Source: Clostridia bacterium (GTDB lineage: Bacteria; Bacillota; Clostridia; Christensenellales; Borkfalkiaceae). From it: DNA of 6,897 nt. The stretch's first letter is position 1; each line of letters opens with the position of its first letter. Under the pieces are notes generated by a model that saw only the letters and a program-made list of their open reading frames with translations, made no database searches and was not told where the DNA came from. Of the stretch, positions 1 through 5,938 are shown in pieces. A program made the position numbers and the translations under genes. The stretch covers positions 1 to 6,897 of the forward strand of contig JAFVRU010000193.1 in assembly GCA_017504065.1 (NCBI GenBank), read 5' to 3'.

Positions 1-26
1 AAGCCCCGTCCAAATCAGGCTTTCAA

Positions 27-32
27 AAGGAG
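27..32 (+). promoter_or_regulatory. Ribosome binding site of gdhA
   Basis: AAGGAG lies 7 nt before the ATG at position 40, which is ideal spacing and fixes the gdhA start. Only 39 bp precede the gene, and I cannot identify a promoter in them, so the promoter probably lies left of the window. Confidence 0.85.
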
Positions 33-39
33 AATTTTT

Positions 40-1377
40 ATGACGTACGTAGAAAGAGTTTTAGAAGATCTGAAAAAGCGTAATCCTGGCGAAAAGGAAT
101 TCCACCAAGCCGCAACGGAAATTTTGTTGACGTTAGAACCCGTGATTAACGCGCACCCCGAATATGAAAAAGCCGCCCTTTTGGAACGCTTTACCGAACC
201 CGAACGCACAATTTTGTTCCGCGTGCCTTGGGTGGACGATCAAGGCGTCGTACACGTGAACAAAGGTTACCGCGTGCAATTCAACAGCGCGATCGGTCCT
301 TATAAAGGCGGACTCCGTTTCCACCCGTCCGTGAATTTATCAGTCATCAAATTCTTGGGCCTGGAGCAAATTTTGAAAAACAGCTTGACGGGACTCCCGA
401 TCGGCGGTGGCAAAGGCGGTTCGGATTTCGACCCCAAAGGCAAATCGGATAGAGAAATTATGGCGTTTTGCCAGAGTTTTATGACCGAACTTTTCCGTCA
501 TATCGGCGCGGATACCGACGTTCCCGCGGGCGACATTGGCGTGGGGGCGCGAGAAGTCGGTTACTTATTCGGACAATATAAAAGAATCCGCGACGAGCAC
601 GTCGGCGTATTGACAGGACGCGGACTTTCTTACGGCGGGTCGTTGATTCGAAAAGAAGCGACGGGCTACGGGCTTGTATACATGACCAACGAAGCAATGA
701 AACAACGCGGCGACAGCTTCGAAGGAAAAACTACCGTTGTTTCGGGCAGCGGGAACGTAGCGATCTATGCTTGCGAAAAAGCACAACAACTCGGAGCAAA
801 AGTGGTAGCCATGTACGACTCCAACGGCTACGTCTACGATCCGAACGGAATTCAAATCGACGTCATAAAACAGATCAAAGAAGTAGAACGCGCGCGCATT
901 AAAGAATATGCAAACCGCGTCGCGAGCGCAAAATACGTGGAAGGTTGCAAAGGAATTTGGACGATCCCCTGCGACGTTGCTCTGCCCTGCGCAACGCAAA
1001 ACGAAATCGATGAAGAAAGCGCAAAAGCTTTGGTCGCAAACGGCGTAAAATACGTCGGCGAAGGCGCGAATATGCCGTCCACCTTGGAAGCGATCGCCGT
1101 ATTCCAAAACGCCAAGAACGTCGTATTCCTGCCCGCAAAAGCAGCGAACGCAGGCGGCGTAGCAACTTCCGCTTTGGAAATGGCGCAATCTTCCGGTAGA
1201 CTGTATTGGTCGAGCGAAGAAGTAGACGCAAAACTCAAAACGATTATGATCAACATCTATCACAACATCGATAACGCTGCGAAAAAATACGGCTACGAAG
1301 GCAATTACGTCATGGGCGCGAATATCGCAGGCTTTGAAAAAGTTGCGGAAGCCATGATGGCGCACGGTATCGTATAA
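40..1377 (+). CDS. gdhA: Glutamate dehydrogenase, hexameric small type, probably NADP-dependent
   Basis: Cytoplasmic enzyme interconverting 2-oxoglutarate plus ammonium and L-glutamate. At 445 aa it matches the roughly 450-aa hexameric class. The N-terminal substrate domain (about residues 1-200) shows GPYKGG (K89), LKNS (K113), GGGKGG (K125) and PAGDIGVG (D165). As I remember the Clostridium symbiosum enzyme, these are its substrate-binding and catalytic residues at the same numbers. The Rossmann domain (about 200-420) carries SGSGNV at 235-240 and DSNG at 260-263. The NAD-specific C. symbiosum enzyme has Phe and Pro where this one has Ser237 and Ser261, while NADP-type enzymes such as E. 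coli GdhA have Ser at the first site and a similar SDSSG segment. I therefore infer an NADPH-dependent, assimilatory role (EC 1.4.1.4). Later motifs PCATQNE, EGANMP and NAGGV are intact. It appears monocistronic and ends at a strong terminator. Family assignment is secure; cofactor preference is inferred. Confidence 0.97.
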   Translation: MTYVERVLEDLKKRNPGEKEFHQAATEILLTLEPVINAHPEYEKAALLERFTEPERTILFRVPWVDDQGVVHVNKGYRVQFNSAIGPYKGGLRFHPSVNLSVIKFLGLEQILKNSLTGLPIGGGKGGSDFDPKGKSDREIMAFCQSFMTELFRHIGADTDVPAGDIGVGAREVGYLFGQYKRIRDEHVGVLTGRGLSYGGSLIRKEATGYGLVYMTNEAMKQRGDSFEGKTTVVSGSGNVAIYACEKAQQLGAKVVAMYDSNGYVYDPNGIQIDVIKQIKEVERARIKEYANRVASAKYVEGCKGIWTIPCDVALPCATQNEIDEESAKALVANGVKYVGEGANMPSTLEAIAVFQNAKNVVFLPAKAANAGGVATSALEMAQSSGRLYWSSEEVDAKLKTIMINIYHNIDNAAKKYGYEGNYVMGANIAGFEKVAEAMMAHGIV

Positions 1378-1400
1378 ATTTTTCTTATAACAAAACGTAT

Positions 1401-1433
1401 CCCCCGAAACGGTTGTTTCGGGGGAGTTTTCTT
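1401..1433 (+). terminator. Rho-independent terminator of gdhA, possibly bidirectional
   Basis: A perfect 10-bp stem (CCCCCGAAAC paired with GTTTCGGGGG) closes a GGTT loop at 1401-1424 and is followed on the + strand by AGTTTTCTT. It begins 23 bp after the gdhA stop. On the - strand it lies 7 bp beyond the stop of the P-loop gene and is followed by the weaker tract ATACGTTTTGTT, so it may also end the - strand operon. The genes converge here and no other terminator is visible. Confidence 0.9.
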
Positions 1434-2400
1434 AATAAAACGTAGCAAGTTGTTCTTCCGGTTCTTCGCAAACAATCACCTTTTCCGCAACGAATACAGG
1501 TCCTTTTCCCTTATAGATCCGATGCTTTTTATATTCCACTTTCGCCGTAACGCTGATCCAATCCCGCGTTTTTAAATCCATGAGCGCAGGCAACTCGCAA
1601 GCGACGCCGCAATATTGGATATCCGCTTCACAGCAAGTCATCACGTGTCTGCCTACGACGATATCTTTCGGGTCGAGCCGTTTGTCCGTCGCTACAATGC
1701 CCTTGAATTTCACGGTTTTTCCTACGTATGCTTCTAAATTCTCCGTCAAATCCCGATAGAAAAAGGCGTAATCCCGATCGGCGATCGTAATAATCGGCGC
1801 GTTGATATCAAACGGTAACGGGTCTTCGATATCGTCAAAATCCGCCCTACCGTCCGCGCGTTCGTAGACGATATCACAACGACGGCTAATCCCGCGTACA
1901 ACCTTATGCAGCGCCATTTTATCCATAGAATCTTCATAGCGGTTGAACACAACGAGTTGCGTATTCTGGATTTTGTCAAAAACAAGCTGCCGCATGTTGG
2001 CGTTATACGTTAAAAAACTGCGCGAGTCGAAAAACGTCATCATTTGGTTGATCATCCAACCTTCGGGCATTGCGTTGAAAAAGTCTTCCAGCTCCCACAT
2101 GCCGTTATATTCGACAACGACGCGTTCCGCTCCGTAACGCATTTGTAATTCTGCAAGATACCCTTCGTTTAACTGCGCCTTATCGTCCAAAACGACGAGC
2201 TCTACGCTTTCCGCGTTCGCAAACCGAATCGTTTCATATTCTTCCACGCCTTCTTCAGCTACGAGTAACAGCGTTTTCTCACCCGTAGCAAAACGCGGGT
2301 CTTCCATGGTTTCTTGAATAAATTTCGTTTTCCCCGATTCCAAAAACCCCAAAAACATATATACGGGAGTTTCGGCGGGGAGTTGTTTTTTTATAGCCAT
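1432..2400 (-). CDS. CobW-like P-loop GTPase with YcgQ/DUF1980-like C-terminal domain
   Basis: Probable GTPase of the CobW/HypB/UreG superfamily, 322 aa from the chosen start. Near the N-terminus it has a Walker A motif GFLESGKT (residues 18-25), resembling the GFLGAGKT of COG0523 proteins. VVVEYNG (94-100) sits where CobW proteins have the hydrophobic-EPSG segment, and NRYED (153-157) looks like a degenerate NKxD guanine-specificity motif. The GCxCC metal motif of COG0523 is absent. The C-terminal part (about 225-312) contains GIV, then RHVMTCCEAD (CC at 256-257), C264 and C268, and ends in a short beta-rich stretch. This resembles the end of the TIGR03943/YcgQ (DUF1980) family, but no YcgQ membrane segments or permease partner are present. 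It follows the His-rich CobW-type gene by 13 bp and is surely cotranscribed. An in-frame ATG at 2419-2421 would add seven residues and overlap the upstream gene by 8 bp; I prefer 2400 because of its better AAAGGA site. Metal handling is inferred from family and neighbour; the substrate is unknown. Confidence 0.85.
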   Translation of the reverse strand: MAIKKQLPAETPVYMFLGFLESGKTKFIQETMEDPRFATGEKTLLLVAEEGVEEYETIRFANAESVELVVLDDKAQLNEGYLAELQMRYGAERVVVEYNGMWELEDFFNAMPEGWMINQMMTFFDSRSFLTYNANMRQLVFDKIQNTQLVVFNRYEDSMDKMALHKVVRGISRRCDIVYERADGRADFDDIEDPLPFDINAPIITIADRDYAFFYRDLTENLEAYVGKTVKFKGIVATDKRLDPKDIVVGRHVMTCCEADIQYCGVACELPALMDLKTRDWISVTAKVEYKKHRIYKGKGPVFVAEKVIVCEEPEEQLATFY

Positions 2401-2409
2401 TTCGTTACG

Positions 2410-2415
2410 TCCTTT
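2410..2415 (-). promoter_or_regulatory. Ribosome binding site overlapping the upstream stop codon
   Basis: On the - strand AAAGGA stands 9 nt before the ATG at 2398-2400, and its first two bases are shared with the TAA stop (2414-2416) of the CobW-type gene. This favours start 2400 and suggests translational coupling. The competing ATG at 2421 has a five-base AAAGG at similar spacing, so the choice is not absolute. Confidence 0.55.
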
Positions 2416-3619
2416 ATACATTAAACAGCGCCTTTAACGCGTCTTCTTTCAAATTGCAACCGATCACGCAAAGTCTACCCGTGATCCCCGCAGAGCCTTC
2501 GCGCACGTCCGCTTCCTGCGGAACGTAGTCAAAGTGCAGCCAAGCGGATTCGCCCGCAACAATCCCTTTCGCGCGCAAAATCACACCGTACTGTTCTTCG
2601 TTTTGTAACGCTTCAAGCGCGTTAGTAAGTTCTTCTTTCGTGAACTTTCGCGCCGTTTCCGCGCCCCAACTCGTGAACACTTCGTCTGCGTGATGATGAC
2701 CATGATGATGCCCGTGGTGGTGTTCATGCTCGTGGTCATGATCATGGTGATGACAACAACAATCGGGATCACCGCATTCATGTTCGTGGTCGTGGTGATG
2801 CCCGTGGTGGTGTTCGTGATCGTGGTCGTGATGATGACAACAACAATCGGGATCGTCGCACTCATGCTCGTGATCATGGTGATGCCCGTGGTGGTGTTCA
2901 TGCTCGTGGTCATGATCATGGTGATGACAACAACAATCGGGGTCGTCGCACTCATGTTCGTGATCATGGTGGCGTCCGTGATGGTGTACTTCTTCCTGCA
3001 ACCGCGCGAGCTCGTCGGACAAACCGTTTTTGTTCTCGATTGCCGCAAGGAGCGTTTTCCCGTCCAAGCTATCCCAATCCGCCGTAACCACCGTAGCGGT
3101 CGAGTTTTTCGCTTTCAACAGCTCCACCGCGTTCAAAAGCTTGTCTTCCGACGTATTTTTCGTATGCGAAAGCACGATACAGCTCGCGTTTTCGACTTGG
3201 TCGTTGAAAAACTCCCCGAAATTCTTCATATACATTTTGCATTTTGCGGCGTCTACAACCGCGCAGAACGCATTGAGTTGTCCGTTTTCGAGCTCCGCGT
3301 TTTGTACTGCTTTGATGACGTCGCTGAGCTTACCCACCCCCGACGGTTCAATTAAAATCCGATCGGGATTGTACGTTTTTACAACTTCGCGCAACGCCTT
3401 GGAAAAATCCCCGACGAGCGAACAACAAATGCACCCCGAATTCATTTCGGTTACGTTGATTCCCGCGTCTTGCATAAATCCGCCGTCAATGCCGATTTCG
3501 CCGAATTCGTTTTCAATCAAAACCACGTTTTCGCCCGCGTACGCTTCTTGGATCAATTTCTTGATCAGCGTTGTTTTTCCTGCGCCGAGAAACCCGGAAA
3601 ATATATCGATTTTCGTCAT
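2414..3619 (-). CDS. COG0523/CobW-family GTPase with a large His/Cys-rich metal-binding insert
   Basis: G3E-family P-loop GTPase of the kind that delivers or chaperones metal ions (Zn, Co, Ni and others) to target proteins in the cytoplasm. Of 401 aa, residues 1-200 form the GTPase domain: Walker A GFLGAGKT (9-16), switch region NEFGEIGID (37-45), the family-defining metal motif GCICC (62-66) and EPSG (91-94). The usual NKxD is replaced by SHTKNTSED (151-159), so guanine specificity is not assured. Residues 212-310 are a low-complexity insert with 49 His and 12 Cys in three repeats, each with a C-x4-CCC cluster (Cys 224/229-231, 254/259-261, 282/287-289) flanked by HxH runs. A CobW C-terminal-like domain follows (about 345-401; YGVILRAKGIV, then WLHFDY). 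Many COG0523 proteins have a His-rich linker here, but Cys-containing tandem units of this size are unusual to me. The start is supported by AGGAG at 3628-3632, 8 nt upstream. The metal and client cannot be read from sequence; zinc, nickel or cobalt are all possible. Confidence 0.95.
   Translation of the reverse strand: MTKIDIFSGFLGAGKTTLIKKLIQEAYAGENVVLIENEFGEIGIDGGFMQDAGINVTEMNSGCICCSLVGDFSKALREVVKTYNPDRILIEPSGVGKLSDVIKAVQNAELENGQLNAFCAVVDAAKCKMYMKNFGEFFNDQVENASCIVLSHTKNTSEDKLLNAVELLKAKNSTATVVTADWDSLDGKTLLAAIENKNGLSDELARLQEEVHHHGRHHDHEHECDDPDCCCHHHDHDHEHEHHHGHHHDHEHECDDPDCCCHHHDHDHEHHHGHHHDHEHECGDPDCCCHHHDHDHEHEHHHGHHHGHHHADEVFTSWGAETARKFTKEELTNALEALQNEEQYGVILRAKGIVAGESAWLHFDYVPQEADVREGSAGITGRLCVIGCNLKEDALKALFNV
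2707..2970 (-). repeat. Three in-frame tandem repeats (90, 84, 90 bp) encoding His/Cys metal-binding units
   Basis: Units run 2707-2796, 2797-2880 and 2881-2970, each beginning GATGCCCGTGG on the + strand, with a partial, diverged copy from 2971. Units 1 and 3 are identical over their first 61 bp and match at 84 of 90 positions. The middle unit is shorter by 6 bp, removing two codons (one Glu-His pair), so the frame is kept. Several segments are identical at the nucleotide level, including silent positions, which points to recent duplication or gene conversion rather than selection on the protein alone. Confidence 0.95.
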
Positions 3620-3653
3620 ATCTGTTACTCCTGTTCTTTTGTAATTCCCTTTA

Positions 3654-3680
3654 TTTATAACGCAATTCTTGGAGTTTCAA
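3654..3680 (-). promoter_or_regulatory. Weak promoter candidate before the CobW-type gene
   Basis: The 66-bp gap between the aminopeptidase stop and the CobW-type start contains, on the - strand, TTGAAA (3675-3680) and TATAAA (3654-3659) with a 15-bp spacer, or TAAATA with a 17-bp spacer. No terminator hairpin is visible in the gap, so the metal gene pair may also be read through from upstream. I saw no clear palindromic operator of the Zur or Fur type here. Confidence 0.3.
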
Positions 3681-3685
3681 ACACC

Positions 3686-4912
3686 TTAAAACGCCCAAGT
3701 ACCGTTTTTGAAAATTTGAATCCGTTCGCCCGTAGCCGTTACGCCGACGATATCCGTATCCCGCGCGCCGATCATGAAATCCACGTGAATCATACTGTCG
3801 TTGATCCCGTGCGCTTTGCATTCTTCGTCGGTATACTTTTCAAAACCTTTCAAGCATTCGTTGAACCCGTGCCCGAGCGCAAAATGACAGCTCGCGTTTT
3901 CGTCAAATAACGTATTGTAGAACAGAACGCCCGATTGATTGATCGGGGAATCGTACGGAATCAAAGCGCATTCGCCAAGCTTGCCTGCGCCGTCGTCCAT
4001 CGAAACCATTTCTTTGAGTAGGTCTTCTCCCTTTTCCGCTTTGACTTCCACGACTTTCCCGTTCTCGAAACGCAACGAGAAATTCTCGATCAACTCGCCC
4101 ATGTACGACAGGGGTTTGGTAGAGTAGACGATCCCTTCCGCCGCCCCCGCTTTCGGGGAAGTGAACACTTCTTCCGTCGGAATGTTCGGGTTGAAAATCC
4201 TGCCTTGCAACGTCTTTTCTTTCCCGCCACAGAACCGACCGTCGGGATTGAGCTCGACTTTCAAGTCCGTACCGTTGCCGCTCTTATATTCTAAATATTT
4301 TAACCCCAAGTTGTTCAAATACTCGCAACGAGCGTCCAAATCCGCGTTGTGTTCTTTCCAAGCCTTAATCGGATTTCTCCCGTCCGCGCGCGACGTGAGC
4401 AAAATCACCCGCCACATTTCTTCCATCGCCTTTCTTTCGGGAAGATCGGGGAATACCTTTTTCGCCCAAGCTTTGCCCGGCACAGCCGCGATACACCATT
4501 GGTGTCTGTTTTCCATTGCTTGACGGAAGGGTTTGATCTCCGGGAACAACGCCCGACGGGCTTCGCTCATCTTCTTTTGATCCACCCCTTTCATTCCGTC
4601 GGGGTCTTCCGACTCAATGTATAAGCGGCACGAATAATTCTTTGCCTTAAACTCCCACTTCGCGCGCGCCCAAGGCTTCAACTCCGACAAGGATTCCAAC
4701 GAGCGGTATTGCGAGCTGATTTTGTCGGCGGGTTGATGACTCCATTCCACGTACACTTCGCTTGCGCCCGCTTTGTAGCATTCTTCCACGACCATGGTAA
4801 CGAATTCGGGTTGATCGAGCCCCGCGGCAATGAATACCGTTTGCCCTTTCTTTACGTTTAAACCCGTTCTCGCCAACAGTTTCGCGTATCTTTGTAATTG
4901 TGTTTTTCTCAT
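3686..4912 (-). CDS. M29-family metallo-aminopeptidase (aminopeptidase T/AmpS type)
   Basis: Cytoplasmic dinuclear-metal exopeptidase removing N-terminal residues from peptides; 408 aa, the usual length for family M29. With metal ligands recalled from thermophilic members (Glu250, Glu316, His345, His378, Asp380), every one is found here at a constant offset of two: E248 (in NIPTEEVFTSP), E314 (LGECALIP), H343 (ASCHFALG), H376 and D378 (MIHVDFMIG). The Tyr that the family usually has seven residues after the His (352 in those enzymes) is Phe350 here (GHGF). The codon is clearly TTC, so this is not a frame error. The N-terminal domain (about 1-230) is ordinary for the family, with VKKGQTVFI near residue 21. 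It follows the asparaginase gene by 16 bp with AAGGAG at 4921-4926, so the two are cotranscribed and both feed amino-acid recovery. Family is certain; substrate range is not known. Confidence 0.95.
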   Translation of the reverse strand: MRKTQLQRYAKLLARTGLNVKKGQTVFIAAGLDQPEFVTMVVEECYKAGASEVYVEWSHQPADKISSQYRSLESLSELKPWARAKWEFKAKNYSCRLYIESEDPDGMKGVDQKKMSEARRALFPEIKPFRQAMENRHQWCIAAVPGKAWAKKVFPDLPERKAMEEMWRVILLTSRADGRNPIKAWKEHNADLDARCEYLNNLGLKYLEYKSGNGTDLKVELNPDGRFCGGKEKTLQGRIFNPNIPTEEVFTSPKAGAAEGIVYSTKPLSYMGELIENFSLRFENGKVVEVKAEKGEDLLKEMVSMDDGAGKLGECALIPYDSPINQSGVLFYNTLFDENASCHFALGHGFNECLKGFEKYTDEECKAHGINDSMIHVDFMIGARDTDIVGVTATGERIQIFKNGTWAF

Positions 4913-4928
4913 AGTGATTTCTCCTTCT

Positions 4929-5921
4929 TTAACCGATTAAATCGTAATTTACTTCTTTATAAAACAGCGCTTTGACTTGTTCGTCGTCTTTCGTTTGCGC
5001 TAAAATCCACATAAGCTTGGTAATGATGCTCTCGTACGTCATCGAGTAGCTTTCAAGCAGATCGAAGCGTTTCTTCAAGCCCCTGCCTACCCGATACACG
5101 TTCATATCGCTGCCTTCCTGTTGGACTTGCGTCGTTACGACAAAGGTTTTGCCCTTGCGCTCCCATTTCTTTAACACGTCGTAAAAACCGTAGTACTCGC
5201 CTTCGGGAATCCCGCCCGCGCCATAGCCTGAAACGACCACCGCGTCATAGATTTGGAAATATTTATCCAAAATCTCCCCGCGCTGTCCGGGGGTCAACGT
5301 AAGCAAGCCCACTTTTTCGTTTAACGACAGGAAAAATTGCGGCTTGTCCACCTTTTCTTTGACAATGTAGGGAATGATTTTCCCGTCGCGAATAACGCCC
5401 AAATTCGGGAAATCCACGCTCGTGAACGCGTTAAAGCTTTTCGTGCGGATTTTCTTTGCGCGCGTACCCGCAATAATGTTGCCCTGAAATACAATCACTA
5501 CGTCCGAAGCAACGTCCGAAGCCGCGTACAGGAAGCTGTCGCGAAGATTAATCCGACCGTCCGTGTCTTCTTTATCAATGGGTTGCTGCGAGCCCGTAAA
5601 CACGATCGGTTTGGGCGAATGCTGTACCATGTACGAGATCATTGCCGCCGTATACGACATTGTGTCCGTGCCGTGCCCGATGACAAACCCGTCGTACTTG
5701 TCATAATTTTCTTGAATGGTGCATGCAAGCTTTACCCAATGTTCGGGCGTAATATTCGTACTGTCGATATTATAAATTTGTACCGCGCTCGGCTCGCAAA
5801 ATTCCGAGACTTCGGGAACGCAACGAAGCAATTCTTCCGCTTGCAATTCGGGCACGAGTCCGTCGCCCTTGGATTGGGAAGCGATCGTTCCGCCCGTCGC
5901 GATAAACAAAATCTTTTTCAT
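4929..5921 (-). CDS. ansA: L-asparaginase, type I (cytoplasmic)
   Basis: Hydrolyses L-asparagine to L-aspartate and ammonia. At 330 aa without a signal peptide it fits the cytoplasmic AnsA class (the E. coli enzyme is about 338 aa). The first active-site signature is TGGTIAS (9-15, nucleophile T12); the second is GHGTDTM (82-88, catalytic T85 and D86); the catalytic Lys is probably K157 in TRAKK. The C-terminal domain contains SGYGAGGIP (231-239), YRVGRGL (276-282) and MTYE (294-297), as expected. Aspartate and ammonia produced here could feed the facing glutamate dehydrogenase. It starts 15 bp after the U32 gene and precedes the aminopeptidase by 16 bp, in one transcription unit whose promoter lies beyond the window. 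A glutaminase side activity is possible but cannot be judged; a GatD-type amidotransferase subunit is unlikely because the long N-terminal extension is missing. Confidence 0.95.
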   Translation of the reverse strand: MKKILFIATGGTIASQSKGDGLVPELQAEELLRCVPEVSEFCEPSAVQIYNIDSTNITPEHWVKLACTIQENYDKYDGFVIGHGTDTMSYTAAMISYMVQHSPKPIVFTGSQQPIDKEDTDGRINLRDSFLYAASDVASDVVIVFQGNIIAGTRAKKIRTKSFNAFTSVDFPNLGVIRDGKIIPYIVKEKVDKPQFFLSLNEKVGLLTLTPGQRGEILDKYFQIYDAVVVSGYGAGGIPEGEYYGFYDVLKKWERKGKTFVVTTQVQQEGSDMNVYRVGRGLKKRFDLLESYSMTYESIITKLMWILAQTKDDEQVKALFYKEVNYDLIG

Positions 5922-5932
5922 ATCCGCTCTTT

Positions 5933-5938
5933 CTCCTT
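5933..5938 (-). promoter_or_regulatory. Ribosome binding site of ansA overlapping the upstream stop codon
   Basis: On the - strand the string TAAGGAG merges the TAA stop of the U32 gene (5937-5939) with AAGGAG, placed 11 nt before the ansA ATG (5919-5921). A ribosome finishing the U32 gene stands on this site, so the two genes are likely translationally coupled. Confidence 0.7.

Noticed and set aside
565..1365. 266-codon open frame antisense to gdhA
   Set aside because: It mirrors the codon usage of gdhA, has no recognisable domain and no good ribosome binding site.
2690..2990. Repeat array considered as CRISPR or non-coding repeat
   Set aside because: There are no spacers, units are directly joined and in frame, and they encode a coherent His/Cys segment inside a complete GTPase gene.
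2690..3355. Met/Val-rich, membrane-like open frame on the + strand across the His repeat
   Set aside because: The complements of CAT and CAC (His) are ATG and GTG, so a His-rich gene automatically gives a hydrophobic Met/Val reading on the other strand.
3671..3685. Possible hairpin after the aminopeptidase stop
   Set aside because: The stem has four pairs with a mismatch and no following T run, so it is not a credible terminator.
4936..4950. AAATCGTAAT, resembling half of a Bacillus Zur box, upstream of the aminopeptidase
   Set aside because: Only one half-site is present, with no inverted partner, and it encodes the conserved-looking end of ansA; probably chance.
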